Assembly (NCBI GenBank): GCA_020744425.1
Contig: JAGMUV010000045.1
Location: forward strand, 124,001 to 188,000
DNA length: 64,000 nt
Direction of reading: 5' to 3'
Source of the DNA: Dactylonectria macrodidyma
Lineage: Eukaryota; Ascomycota; Sordariomycetes; Hypocreales; Nectriaceae
Shown here piece by piece: positions 1-12,329 of this stretch; positions within the stretch are counted from its first letter, which is position 1; each line of letters opens with the position of its first letter. The notes under the pieces are model-generated. The model searched no databases, was not told the origin of the DNA, and saw nothing but the letters and a program-made list of their open reading frames with translations. A program made the position numbers and the translations under genes.

Positions 1-422
1 AAATGGCGCTTCACCATATTCGCTTTTGAAACGTCAATAATAGTTATCTCTCAAGGAGCGCTCAGGGTTGGCATTGACGCGTGCCCACCGTCGGGCAGCA
101 TTGGATCGTATCCAGGTTCCGAGCTAGGCTGCCAGCCCGGCCTCGTGCTGAACGCGGTATCGAACTCATCGTAATCGTCAACGGTCTTGAAAGTTGGCGC
201 GCTGGTGGTTCGTCGTCGCAGGATAAGAGAGAAGTTGATCTCGCGATGGGTCTCAGTGTCGGAGCGGGAGAGTTGTCGCAGGTCTACACGAGGAGGCGGT
301 GAGAGGTTCTCTGTGTCGAGCATTAGATTATAGGGGACATGACGACCGTTCTCGCCTTCGTTTGAAGCTTGGGTTTTGGAGGAGGCTCGGCGGCCCTCGT
401 TGTCGTTGCCGTTGCAAGACAT
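1..422 (-). pseudogene. CorA-like fungal protein, N-terminal part with in-frame stop, cut by window edge
   Basis: The minus-strand frame opens with MSCNGNDNEG at 422 and runs 123 codons to a TGA at 51-53. It includes a low-complexity N-terminus and the segment RPGWQPSSEPGYDPMLPDGG. Beyond the TGA the same frame stays open to the window edge and reads EITIIDVSKANMVKRH. From memory, the 'GWxPGxEPGxDP..PDGG..MP.L' stretch followed by 'EITVVDFS' is typical of fungal proteins with a C-terminal CorA-like Mg2+ transporter domain. The stop sits where such proteins continue without a break. A single CGA->TGA change would explain it. The membrane-spanning C-terminus lies outside the window, so the family call rests on the N-terminal motif only. 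It could be a true pseudogene or a sequence error. Confidence 0.5.
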
Positions 423-583
423 GGCGGCGTGGATTGCGATCGCTGATGATGCTGCTATCGCTGTCGCTGCTGCGCGATGAAGCTACCGGCGATTCGACGT
501 CGCTAATCCAGCTGCAGCTGACGAAGCTTTCTTCACGATTGATGATGCCAGCTTTGCCAAAGGTTGTAAAATTGCTGTGATAT

Positions 584-618
584 ATCAGAGATCAGAGATC
601 AGAGATCAGAGATCAGAG
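584..618. repeat. Five tandem copies of a 7-bp unit
   Basis: The unit ATCAGAG repeats five times without mismatch and runs into a TA-rich tail (619-645). Confidence 0.95.
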
Positions 619-1432
619 ATATATAAATATATATAATATATTGGGCTTCGGGTCGCGGGTTGGGACGTGTCTCGCGAAAGGGTACAATATGACAAAGAAA
701 TCAACTAAAATTCAACCACAACGATGCACGGAATAAAAAGCAGATACAGCGATGGAGAAAAATATATTTGATTTAATGAAAAGTAATTTTGCAGGTATCA
801 CACACTCGTCATGTCACTCGTTAGGACACGTTGGGTATAGGATACAAGCGTCTTGGAAAGCGTACAGAACAGCTAGAGGATGTAGGAGGGTTCCTACCCT
901 TTAATACAGTGTATGTCTTCCCAACGGTCCCCCTAGCGACCTCATTCCTCTAGTCAGTCGGTTGCTAGGGCCGGTTTGCCAGGAACGCGATGTCTTGTAT
1001 CGCGACATGCGTCACATTCCGTTTTGACTTGCTAGCAGCAACACTAATTACACCATTTTTCTTAACAAGTCCACCGCAACAACCACAATCCTGCGCTTCG
1101 CGCAGCCCATGGCGGCGGCGATGGCATCCGCCACCTCCTGCCCGCCTGCTATCCCGAATGCTTTTGACCTGGGAATCCATACTCCTGCCAATCTCAATCG
1201 AGGAGCCCGCACTGCCCTCTTGCAAAACAGCCCCGCTGTCGTGAACGGACCTGTTGATGTCCCGCCACAGTGGAGGAAACGGCCATAACTCAAGTAGAGT
1301 CATACAATGCGTGGATTTGTGATATTGACGATCGGTCCTAAGAGCAGAACCTATTCTTCCTGCAAGATTACGCTTAAGACCCACATTATTAAATCCAAGG
1401 AGCAGTTCAGTCTTTAATACAAGCCAATTGAT
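619..1432. other. Intergenic, no gene recognised
   Basis: Between the CorA-like fragment and gene A only unconvincing overlapping short frames are seen (for example at 965-1384). No domain or repeat was recognised. Confidence 0.6.
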
Positions 1433-4425
1433 TTAGTGTGCTGAGGGGCAGTCCTGGATATGTTTGTCCCTCCAAACTAGTGTAACATAGCGCTTTGAAC
1501 AATGAGGGCAAGAATACCCCCATCGGGGATCCGGTTCCGAGGGATGTCGTGGGTAGAGTTGGCTTGATTGTCCATTCCTTAGTGATGATGCCAAGCTCGC
1601 TGAAGGCGGGTTTGAGGTTGGACATGGCAATAAACGCGGCGATGCGTTAGGAGCCTGGTTACCAACGGAATATGGTTGTAGACTAGGTCTTGTCGATTTG
1701 CTCGGTAGTGAGAGGGGGGGAAGCGTGACTGGTCGAGAGTCGGGACTTAAGATAGGCTCTTCGCATCTTACTGAGGGTGTATTGTCGGTTAACTGAGACT
1801 GCGGGGAAGTCTGTGGGGTAGTCTGATTGGGCGGCATGGGATTGAGAGGCCGTAGTTGATACATGGCTGGTACTGTGAGGCCTAAGTTGAAATCCCGCGG
1901 AACGGGGAGGACGAAGCTTGATTGGTGAAGGGGGGAGGACCCGGGTCCTTGTGATGGTCCTGCTTGAATATCGCGTTGATCTTTCGATACCACATTTGAT
2001 GTATGGATGTTTTTTTGGGGAAAAGATGTCGGACCCTTGGCACTATGCTGCTGTCTCAATAGATCGAGGCGCTGGTCATCAATCTTAGGTCGCTCCGTAG
2101 TCTGCAATGCAATTGGTGATGGCTCCATGTCTCTCCCTTGGTCGTTCGCCTGGAATCGAAGAGGGCCTGGTGCAATATGGGCTTGGCTTGGATGGATTGG
2201 GCCTTCCGCTATTGGTGGAATGCGACCCCGTCGACTTGCGGCTGCACGGGTTCCATCCACTTCCCCCACCGCTGAAGGGCCGTCTCGGTCCAACCGCCGA
2301 TTCAGTCTGCAGCCATCAGCTGCTATTTGGAGCAATTTTCCATTCCTAAGCGAGTTGTCACGTTCACCTTGGTTGTCGAGGGTTGGAACCGTGGCTGGTT
2401 GTACAGATAAAGACATCGAAGGTGAGATGACGGGTTCGGGCCGGTCGCCAGCTGGAGCTCCTGTGGTCGCTGCCGAAGCTGCATTGCTGGAGAAATCGCT
2501 GATTATGGCCACGGCGTTGGGGCTCTGATTTTCATGGTGAGTCTTCAAATCAGCACTAAGGTTGTGGTGAAAGTCAGCTCTGCTCGGTGGTAAGCCCGCC
2601 ACGTTGTTGGTGCGGCCTTCTTCGGACGACAGTGGCGTCTCTTGGTCATCTGATTGACAATTATTTAGGCTGAGGCCAGGTCGGGGACTTGACTGTTCCT
2701 CTTGGCTTTGTTCTGCCGGCAAAGCCACTGGTGCGGTGACGGCCGTAGAATCTAGATTGTCGATGTCTGCCCGGCCCAGTCTCAATTCCGTTTGCTCCAT
2801 GTTCTCGAGATTTGAATTTTCGGCCTGTTTGCTTCTTTGGGTCTCCAAAAATTCCAGGACTGATTTGAAGTGAGGAGTTAACTCGAAACTGGAATCTTGA
2901 GTGTCAACAGATTGGAGATCGTTGGCTGCCACCCATCCAACTGAGCTTTTGCTCGGAAAATCCAAACCATCAAAGTACATGACAGGAAATTGTCGTTCTG
3001 TAACCAAAGGACCTCCATCTTTGTAGTCCTCTTGCCAATCAAGAATACCCGTCTGGGGATCATAAGTGTAACACGGCGGCAGTTGTTCTGTGAGACCTAG
3101 GTCCTGGATTGTGCCTGCGAAGCCAATATCAATAGGTTGCTCGGGGGCAACTCCAGAGAGAACGAGTACAGCTTGCCACTCCCTAGACTTTGACCAGTAT
3201 CCGAGATAAATGCCGCCAGGAGTTGGATCAACTATTCCATCAAATCTTTTTCGCGGTCTCCGGCCACTCTTGCCCCTACCATTCACACGTGCGCTTCCCC
3301 TATTGTCCAACGGCGCATCTACATGTTGATCTGATTGTTCGAGAAGCGGCGAGACGTGACTCGATTCAGAAATTTTGTTCTTGGTTCTCGTGCGCGACTT
3401 TGACGGGTCATATCCCGTTCCATATGCCACCAGACATACCTTATTGTTCTCCTCTGCGAGTTTTGCGCTACAGTTAAGGACACGAACACCGAGGTGTTTA
3501 ATAGCCATTTCGTGGTTTTTAGGTAGTTTACCGTGAGCCTTCCCGTTGAGATGCTTAGCAGCCGACATAATGGGATATTGTTTGAAACTGAGTCCGTGCT
3601 CATCGCACAGAAGATGTACCACTCGTCACGGAACTGGACTATTGTATGCTTTATAGCGGCATTCCCATCTTGGAAGACCTCATCGAACTCGATGGTTCTT
3701 TTGGTCTCTGCAGGCTCAGTTTGCCCCATTCGGGCACGCTTTTGTGTACCTGAGATGATAGATCCCATTCTTTTTTTCTAGATATATTAGCGGGGAAGCA
3801 GGACTTGAGGTTAGGATCGGAGCCTTGGACTAACGGGATTGATGGACATGGAAGAGTTGGTGGGCGTGGTCTGGTCTTCGGTGCTGTCGGGTTCTTGCAT
3901 GTTGGCATCTTGAGACTCAACATTGGGCGGTTTATCTGTAGCGTTGTGTTGAGATGCTGACTGTGTGTTCTCTTGCGATGTGGGGTCTGTTGGAGCAAGG
4001 GGCCCGTTAGCAGGACTGCGCGATCCTGGCACAGGCTCCGGTGGGCATTCCCGTAGGGTCTCCGTCACCAAGGATCTCCCAAATATGTCGACCATATCTC
4101 TGCAGAGCTTTCTAACTTGTGCTTCCAGTGAGGCTCTATACGCCTTATCGTCTTCCTTGATGGTAGCGGCATGCTTGAGCTCCAGTTCCCTCAACTGACC
4201 ACCGAGCTTCAGTGTGCTCTGTTGCAGGGTTGTCAAGTCTTGCCGGGTGAGGTTGGACGAAACGCGCGCCCACTCCTGCTCAACACTATCCTTCAGCACT
4301 GCCACCTGCTCCTGATACAAAAGATAAGGAGACTTGATGTCCTCGAGATGTTGGCAGACTTGTGACACACACTCTTGCATGGCTCTGATCTGGAGCAAGG
4401 AGGGCGGGGGGTCGGGTTCCGCCAT
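1433..4425 (-). CDS. Gene A: large fungal-specific protein (coiled coil, CDEHG domain, LGYW motif, zinc finger), one frameshift
   Basis: Two minus-strand exons fit one gene. Exon 1 is 4425-3835 (197 codons, from MAEPDPPPSLL). The intron is 3834-3778 (57 bp; GTTAGT donor, CTAAC and CTAAT branch candidates, CTAG acceptor). Exon 2 is 3777-1433. The N-terminus is heptad-like and probably coiled coil. The next segment, TKRTIEFDEVFQDGN..IKH.IVQF..EWY, should run directly into CDEHGLSFKQYPIMSAAKHL, but the frame changes at about 3605-3615. One missing base explains this: exon 2 is 2345 nt, one short of a multiple of three. Further on come GGIYLGYWSKSREWQAVLVL, then FPVMYFDGLDFPSK..VGWVAANDL, a Pro/Ser-rich stretch, and a C-terminal finger C-x2-C-x12-H-x4-C near the stop. 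I recall this architecture from uncharacterised, often lineage-specific ascomycete proteins. No function is known to me; the finger hints at a nuclear role. Confidence 0.6.
3605..3615 (-). other. Single-base frameshift site in gene A
   Basis: Upstream codons end GAC GAG TGG TAC ATC. Adding one base restores the LCDEHG frame, which then stays open for about 2.2 kb. No plausible intron fits because the frames overlap within a few codons. Confidence 0.65.
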
Positions 4426-4856
4426 GGTCTTTGTGGCCGCAGTAAAAACAAAGGTTGAGAGGACGGTAACCCGATGAAGTTCCAAGACCGTTCCGGGTTG
4501 GCTCCTTAAAGCTCACGCTCGCTGGTCGTTGAGACCAGGCGAGATGCGGTTTCAGCTGGCAAGATGATAGAAGTACCGGAATCGCGAAAGCTTTGGAGGG
4601 CTCTGAGAGTGATTGGAGAATGAGCGGATGTGCCGGCATTGTTTTTACGTTGGTTGGTCATATCCACGTAGTCTGGTTGCCTGGTTCACTAATTTGACCC
4701 TGTCGGTTTCGCCGCAACACGTGATGCTGGATGGTAGGCAATTCCTCAAGTGGGACTCCCCACTCCTCCTGCGTCCCGTCTCAAAGGTCTCCTCCTTCCC
4801 TGGCCTTTAACCAATGTAATCGCTCGTTTGGCCGGATGGTATCCCTGTTAGCTTTT

Positions 4857-4897
4857 GTGGGCAATAAGAATCGGGTCGTAATAAGAGTTAATCCAGA
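4857..4897 (+). repeat. 41-bp direct repeat, copy 1
   Basis: A segment beginning GTGGGCAATAAGAATCGGGT is identical over 41 bp to 5389-5429. The flanks differ. Confidence 0.9.
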
Positions 4898-5388
4898 CAG
4901 GAGAGGCAAACCGGTCGCGGTTTGCGCAAAAGAGCCTTGAGGAACGAAGATGGAGAGGGTGGTTTTCATGGTACTTTTACAGCATTGATGGCCGCAAGTG
5001 TTATTCGTAAGGTTGTGTGGGGCCGTCTGTGGTGTCTTACACGTTGGTGAAGTCCAGGGTATCCTGGTGGCGCAGTTTGAAACGCTATGCCCTGCAACGT
5101 CATATACTATAAAAAGCAAAGATGGTATGAAAGGGCGGAGAAAATGAGGGGACGATGAGACAAGCATGATGAAATATTCCCAAAAAATTTATCATAAAAC
5201 AACCAGGAATATTCCTTCAAAAAAGACACATTCGATATCAATCAATCAGCACACTGCTACTTGCTGCTCATCGTTTCGCTTTTGACCCTTCAAGCACGCT
5301 CAGTGCGAAACGTTACACCGAGCACCTAAAGCTCCGGAACTATATGGCAACCTCCACTGTTCAAGTCGAGTTCATTTGCCAATTTGGC

Positions 5389-5429
5389 GTGGGCAATAAG
5401 AATCGGGTCGTAATAAGAGTTAATCCAGA
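5389..5429 (+). repeat. 41-bp direct repeat, copy 2
   Basis: Exact partner of 4857-4897, 532 bp downstream in the same orientation. It may be a relic of a local duplication or of one element inserted twice. Confidence 0.9.
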
Positions 5430-6261
5430 AATGCCCTAAGTACACGTTGGCTGCAAGCCTCTTCATACCCCTGAGCTGAAGCCGAGACGGAGCGCTGGGG
5501 GCCTCGCGGTTTCGCGTCATGTCGCGTCGCATTTGGGTCTCTCGAATCCGCCCAGACTCCCCTGGCAGCGTGTGTTGGGCTATCGGCCTAATCACGCAAG
5601 GATTAGTGTGCGGTATCGCCTCTCGGAGACTAGGTACATGCTTGCACGTGTTCAACTCTGTTTTGCGCTAGTGAAGTACTTTTTCAGCATATGAAGCCCG
5701 TTTACTAACCATTCACAAAGTGCAGGACACGGGTAATGGTAGTAGAAACACGGCCACACGACGTAGTAGCCCCTCATACTCCATTGGGAATAAAGAACGC
5801 AACAGTCATGCCTATGAATCTGCTGAGACCTACTCCGTCATGGGCTGTGCTTGTTCTTGCGCAAGTCGGTGGGGCTTTCTAACCGACGAAGGCTGTCACA
5901 CTCAGCCCGATTTCTGCACCACGAGTTGATCAGACATTCCTAGTGCGGAACCGTAACTCCTTACACCAATCAATGTTCTGGTTAAAGACCCAGGAATCGA
6001 CCCACTGGTGATAGGAGACCCACTATGCAATAAAACCTGGCCAATCTCCCTATATTGGTCCAGTATGGAGTAGTAATGTAGAAGATCGTTGGTCAGTTCA
6101 ATTAATCCTCTTCTTGTTCCAACCCCTTTATTTTGCTCTTTTCTTTTTTTCTTTATCGTCATTTCTTTTTTGGTTCTCCAGGCTATATGATTGGCTACTT
6201 TAAGAACCCAACTGTACCCTGGTCAGAAAACCAAACTGTGCATGGATTGGAGTGGGGCAGA

Positions 6262-6288
6262 AAACCCAACTCTACAACAGTTGGGTTT
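6262..6288. repeat. Perfect 10-bp hairpin
   Basis: AAACCCAACT and its reverse complement AGTTGGGTTT are separated by a 7-nt loop. The role is unknown. Confidence 0.8.
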
Positions 6289-6884
6289 GGCATTAATTAC
6301 TCTGTAGGCTTATGGCACTCAAAGGGATAGTTGCTACTACTTTACGCTCCGCAAATACATAAATCCAGTGCCGATCTGACCAACTATGAAACGGAAAAAC
6401 ATACATAGTAGCACCCATCGTGTTTGACAAGAAAGGGCAGTAAACCAATGGCAAGTATAACTTCCGACGCATGTGACTCCAGGATTGAAGGACGTGGTAT
6501 TGCGCCGGGCGCGGACGGGCCGCGACCTCGGAGCAACTACCTTGCTACTGCATTCGACCCACGAGAGCGTCGGAGCCGTGCCACCTTCGCATATCATCAT
6601 CAAAGTCTGGCTCGCCCTGGATCTCATATTTCTCTGTCATGTGGCAGGCTTGAACCAAGTCATAATTGAACGTGCTTGATGCTCTCCTAATTTGTCTCGA
6701 GTTATCTATTCAACTACTAGAAAACAGGCGCTCCCTAAATGACCGAATATCCTCGCGTCCGATGCCAAACATAACAACTTCTCAGTACTGCGGTAGGAAA
6801 CCAAGTCTTTTCTTGAGCAGCATCCTAATAATTTAGCTGTACTCTAGACGAGGCAGAACATTTCTAACATGTGGTAGGCTGGCG

Positions 6885-7366
6885 CTGCTGCGCAGGGGAC
6901 TTTGCGACTCAACAACATAACAACACGCGCAATGGTGCGCATGGTTATAGTCGACGGCGTCAAAATTGAAGATGGGATGTCATTTTCACGTGGATCCGTG
7001 GTATCGTTCGTGTCGCAGGTGATGCACACCGACAGCGGAATTTCCGAAGACAATAACACTTACGACCCATTTCGGTTTGTGAAGCTCCGTAAACAGGCTA
7101 CCGAGAGCAGCGATGTAGGACTAGCAAATACAGATGCTAGAGGGAACTCTAGCTGGTACTTGAGCTGGTACAGTTTCCTGTCTATGGTAGATCTACTTAT
7201 CTTCGGTCGAGATCGCAACTCGTGCCCTGGCTGCTTCCTTATCGACTTCCAGCTCAAAAATGGTGATCTCTCACTTGCTGATTAACTACGATCTCAAGTT
7301 CCCTGCTGAAAACCAGAACCAGCGGCCCGCAAATCGATGGTTCCTGGAGTTTTATATTCACTACTA
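6885..7366 (+). pseudogene. Cytochrome P450 C-terminal remnant
   Basis: The frame from 6902 reads RAMVRMVIVDGVKIEDGMSF, then SFVSQVMHTDSGISEDNNTYDPFRFVKLR. This is the PERF-like 'HTD..iY.DP..YDPFRF' region of fungal class II P450s. The haem-loop remnant IFGRDRNSCPGCFLIDFQLK follows. After an extra A in the run at about 7256-7260 the reading continues one frame over as LLINYDLKFPAENQNQRP and ends at TAA 7366. The canonical haem motif F-G-x-G-x-x-x-C-x-G has Asp in place of the second Gly. With the frameshift and the absence of the first ~350 residues, this is a dead fragment. CYP family not assignable. Confidence 0.75.
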
Positions 7367-10300
7367 ACAACGTCAAGTTACAAGTCAGGCGGCCGCAAGA
7401 GCACTCAGGCTGAGGTTGTGAAAGCCTAGCTTAGAGAGTGAAATGGGGAGCTTAGCGGGGTATCGACAGAGTGTACAATAGTATATAAGCGTCATGCTAT
7501 CCTGTCCGAGAACGAGGCATCGAGATGTTTTGCGCCGCTTCCTTGCTTACTCTGGATTACGAAGATAAATCTGAGGCCTCGGCATTCTATGGTGAAGGGA
7601 AACTCGCCACAAGCAGCAGGGGAGATGACGCTAGTGAAACTGAATCACTACAGAACAGAGTTCATTAAACTTTGAGACGTCACATGTAGAGTCACAAAGT
7701 GGAACCCAATATGGTTGTGATTAATGAGGTGCATGCGCACGCGCGCCATCGCGAAGGCCTGGCAAGACCGTCATGCTGTTGTGCGAGGCGGAGGCTGAAG
7801 CCGATGATTCCCAGCGGTTAAGCCGACGAGAGAAGTTTGCTGTTCGAACGTCGCTGGGGTTGTCCATCTGTTTAGCCTCGCTTGGGCAGAGGAGGCAGAG
7901 GACGGTTGGGAGGTGGGCCGGGGCAAGGAGGGAGTTGCGAAGGCCGTTGAGCAGGCATGTTGATTGTGGTGTGGTGAGGCTTGAGTAGCTTCGAATAGTT
8001 ATGATGAGAGCCGAGTACGATGGGCTCAGTTCGTGATATTTGGTAGTGTTGAGTGTCGAGCAGTAATATCAAGCAGTAGTGATACCGGTAGTAGTTGTAT
8101 GAGAGAGTTGAGTGACGCGAGATGTATTGCAAGGAAGCACAAGCTGGAAAGAGGCGATGGTGAGTGCCTAAATAGGTTCTTGATGAGCCGATGGTGAGAA
8201 TTATCAACAGCTTCCTCGTGAGTAAGAGAAAGGTCGCTGGCCGTCTTGTATTCTTGGCCGGTCTGATGTTTGAGCCGCCGAGTGAAAGGTAATCTGAAGT
8301 GAAGCAGCCCAGGGCGCAAGATGCAGGACACCGCTGGGACAGGGAGTGCGGGAGTGCGGGAGTATCCCAACGCCCTCTATCTCCAGGCCATGACGAGCGC
8401 CCCGCCAGACACCAGGTGGAGGTGTTTGGCAAGACCCAAGCCCCCGTTTTCATGTAGGCCTTGGGCTTTGGGCTTCTCGTACGAGGTAGATACGTCAGTG
8501 GAGGTACTTTAGCTTCAGATACATAAAGTAAGACCCCCGGACTCTTCTTGTTCGTCATGGATCCATGATATTACTTGCCAGCCTTTCCAGTTCCGATGCT
8601 GTGCAAGAGAAGGGGCGGTACTTTGGCCTCGTACCTCCGGCTTACCGCCCCAACCCAACCTAATGAGCCCGTCTTTCTTCAGGTCGCGTTGTCTTTTACT
8701 CTGAACTGGAACTGAGGCGACGCAGTGGGCCTCAACCGCAACAAAAGGGAAATTGAACAAAGCGTCAACGAGCATGGGGCTCCCTGGAAAACCAATTCCC
8801 TTTCACATCAGCCCGCAACCTCGTCATAGCCCTAGCAACAAGGTGGGCCCTGGCTGTGAAGAAACCTCTGCAATTGCTTTATTTGTACGCTGCAGTGCAA
8901 CAGCCCAGCAAGAAACCCCCTTCCGGGACACAGAGGACACCAGGATGAATCGGCATTAAGTCGACACGGAAAGCTCCGGGCAGACACCATGATATTCACG
9001 CGACCAGTCACCCGAGAGGTTAATTTCGCCGGTTAGACTGGGAACATGATCCAAGCGATAACTACCGATTGTCCTGATTAATGCACGGACTTGGAAGCAC
9101 GTTTTCTTTTCACATTAACATTCTTAGGGTCGATGCCGGGCTGAGAGGTGTTAAACGCTCATTCACATCGTCACGCTTAGATCGTAACCGGACACAGCTA
9201 GGCACTATGTAATTAGGGCTAACCTGAATGTCAGCCCGGGATTTAATAGTAACTATTTCTTATCGAAGTCACTCTGTTCTAACAGTTACTTGACAAGGCT
9301 TCGAACCTCAGGCCAGAAACGCTGTCGGGCATTGGTAGAACGGCATTGATTGACCGATGATGTCATGCTCTCGTCGCTGTAGTGACTCCCAGCGTCCCAG
9401 GCGTGAGCTACCAGCTCTCTGAAACATAGCGTGAACTGTCCTTTTCTCGCGCTTTGGCCTCCACCTGCTCCCTTGAATAGGTCAAAGCGACCCGGTTTCA
9501 GCCCCGACTGGCTTTACTCCCTCCCCACTTTGAGTGACCTGTAGAGTCGTAGCGCGCCAGACGACACCTCCACATCCGTCAAAGCGCAAAGGCGCAACTC
9601 CCTGCCTCAATGCCTAGGCCAGGTACGAGGGAGATCAAGATGTCACATTTATTGGACCAGAGAGGGTGCGGGCGCGCTTGAGCAGGCCTGGGCAGAAGCG
9701 CCAGAAAGCCCCCTCTAAAGACGAAGCCCTCGTCCTCACATTCGACCTCGCTCACAAGAATGAACTCGCAGCAACTCGCTGTAGGTAGTGCAGAGAGACT
9801 AGAGAGAGTAAACAAGAAATACTCTTTCATAGAAGCCTTTGCTCTTGAACCTTGGCAGTCCCTTTCCTTGGTATCCAAAGAAACGCTCGGTCTCCCAAGA
9901 AGCGCTCGGTCCGCCTTCTTCTTCCAGTACCCCATCCCTACCTGCGCCGCTACCTATCACGCCGACCTCGACTCCTCGGCCGAGGATACCTCAGCATCAC
10001 CTTCACCCGAGCCCTTTACCTCTATTTCTGGTGCACAACGCTGCTTTGGCAGTGCTAGAGTGCATGATTTGGCATTCGAACCTCATGAGACTCCTACTTG
10101 TTACCGCAAGCATAAGCCAGGGCGGACGGAACTTTCCATATGGGGCCCCCTTTCATATGGCGGCCAATACATGGGCACCTAGGTGCCCAAATAAAGTCGC
10201 GCGTCACTCATGCGGCTTTGAAATGGCAACATGGCAACGGTGACCTTTCCGAAGTAAGCGTCTACCACCTGATTCCTGGGCCAGTTGAGTGCGCCGTTGG

Positions 10301-12329
10301 GCGGACCGGCCATCTCCCAATCCTATCGACCCCACCTAGAGATGATGCACAACGATGACGGCCGTCATGCTAGGGTCATCCTCTTAACTCTTCGGCAATG
10401 CCGTCATTGCTAGCGAATTCTGCCATCAGAATGCTATCCGCTCCATGCCGTTGGGACGTTAGTTAGTTCACGTTCCATTGTCTCTGCTAAAATTGCAGTG
10501 TCTTTAAGTCGATGCATTACCGCAGCATCTATGACCACCCCCCGGTAAGCGGCGTCGCGTCGTATAAAGAATAGACATTCAGCCCTTTCGTCTTCATTCT
10601 GTTAAGGAAATCAACATATGACTAAACTATCGTCAATCGACCGCATTCCATTAAAGATGAGCTACCCCTGCGCGAATTACTATGTGAGCTTCCATACCCG
10701 ACTCGAGGTCTAGACTTCTGATCGCGAAGAGGGCTCTATCAAATGCCGCAACAGGGTTCATATTTTCGGCGGCCATTGCGATTTCTGTCTGGTGCGTTTG
10801 TTGGGAGCAATTAAGTCGTTCCCAGGCTGACCCCGAATATTATAATAGATCGCATGCGCTAGAATGCCCCGGAATAACTTGCCGCCATCCCCCTCGTCCG
10901 CATGCAGCGAATATATAAAGACCATGAGCGGGACGGTGTGGGGGGATGGGGCAGGTGCTAATACGGGGGACGCGGTAGGGTGGAAGAGAAGCTATGCTTC
11001 TCCATCCGTTCAGAAACTTGCACATCCAGATGAGTTGGGATCATGGAATGAAAATGACAATACTTTATGACTTTCTTGTTTTTCCTTTTTCTTTTCTTTT
11101 TCTTTCTCTTTTCCTCGCCTTTTTTCTCGCCTTTCTATTATTTGTTATTATTCAAAGTGGGACCTAGACCTCTGATCGATTTTCAAGTACAGTTGATGGT
11201 TTTTTCTTCAATTGCATCCTTCCTCAACTCCTCTAGTAAAGGCAATATCTTATCCAATCCGAGGAAGTACTTTGTAATACTCCTCTTGAAGCAATCGATT
11301 GAGCCTGAGTAATTCTCGATTTGGAATTTGAAGCCCCTCTCAGGTACTACGTAACTGACAATTCTCTTCTCTGTAGCTTGTCCCCATTACACCTCGACAT
11401 TTATTCTTTTCTTAAGTCAAGGACTTCTTGGGCAAGTTTCGCATTTTCTTCTTTCAGTATATCGATAACGACGCTAAAACTCGGGACGGAGGAGGACAGC
11501 CGGAAACGTAAATAAAAGCTCACAGCCAAGCGAAACGAGCTAACATACCGGCATGATGGAATCCAAGGTCAGACAGTGTGTATTAGAAGATACAGCCTCG
11601 AAGTTTTCCCAACCTCCTTGCATAGTAGCCGATAAGTGCCAGTAGAATGATCACTCAAGTTTTTGGCGAAGAGTTGCGAAAAGAAGTCTTCTTTGGCAGG
11701 GATGACTCGCCAGGCATAGGGATCGTTGACGTGGGGACTGAGACTGACCCTAGAGGGCTTGATCTCAATGCCTAATTTACGATCTAAGTGGCGTCAGCAA
11801 CTTCACCAGACAATATGAAAGGGGCATACAGATGTGTTCCGAGAGTCTCGCGCGGCACGTATCCCTTTCCCGCCGTCATTCTATGTTACTCTGCCGTAAT
11901 GGGGCCATCTTTGATAGGGCTCCTAATAGTGCAACTAGTGCGTGTGAAAGCCTCAAACTGCTCATTTAGTCCGTTTGACTTAGCCAGACTAAACTACCGG
12001 TCCGTCTGACTTAGCCAGATTAAACTATCAGTCTGCCTAAAATGCCCAGACTAAACTATTAGTCCGTCCGTCACCATCACACTAGACCACAGTGCAAACT
12101 ATGGTCTACACTAATAGTCCACACATAAAAAGATGGCTTACGGCCCTTCCCCGTACCTGCCTCCAGGCTTCTTAATGCCATTGTCAAAATTGTCTCGCCG
12201 CCGCCTTCTTTATCACGTCCCTGAATCCAAAACATCGACGGTGGTATCCGTGGCTGCCGGATCGACATAACGACACTAGAGTCCATAATTAGGCAATGGT
12301 ACACCTCACGAATCAAAAGGCTTACCTCT
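7367..12329. other. Long intergenic stretch without a convincing gene
   Basis: Nearly 5 kb of non-AT-rich sequence. Frames at 7872-8558, 9579-10358 and 11067-11515 lack recognisable domains and overlap on both strands. A promoter-like leader with the start context CAATCAACATGCC occurs on the minus strand near 7960, but its proline-rich frame (MPAQRPSQLPPCPGPPPNRP) stops after 28 codons. Around 12000-12120 short units of the type 'CAGACTAAACTATTAGTCCG' recur. They resemble subterminal repeats of the adjacent hAT relic. Confidence 0.4.
11072..11140 (+). repeat. Polypyrimidine tract
   Basis: About 70 bases almost free of purines (T/C only with rare G). It could be a low-complexity tail or part of a promoter. 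Confidence 0.8.

Larger units (their letters stand above)
4426..6884. other. Intergenic, no gene recognised
   Basis: About 2.4 kb with only short, mutually overlapping frames and no recognisable domain. It holds a 41-bp duplicated segment and one perfect hairpin, listed separately. Confidence 0.5.

Noticed and set aside
965..1384. 139-codon minus-strand frame
   Set aside because: Overlaps other frames on both strands, with no domain and low-complexity Arg/Ser composition.
7872..8558. 228-codon minus-strand frame
   Set aside because: Mostly reads a leader-like region. Only the last 28 codons (MPAQRPSQ...) start in good context and they stop at once, so no gene call was made.
9579..10358. Cluster of overlapping frames on both strands
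   Set aside because: No domain, codon pattern or splice structure supports any of them.
11067..11515. Possible coiled-coil remnant on the minus strand
   Set aside because: A few heptad-like residues are visible but there are several stops and no family match, so it is too weak to list as a gene.
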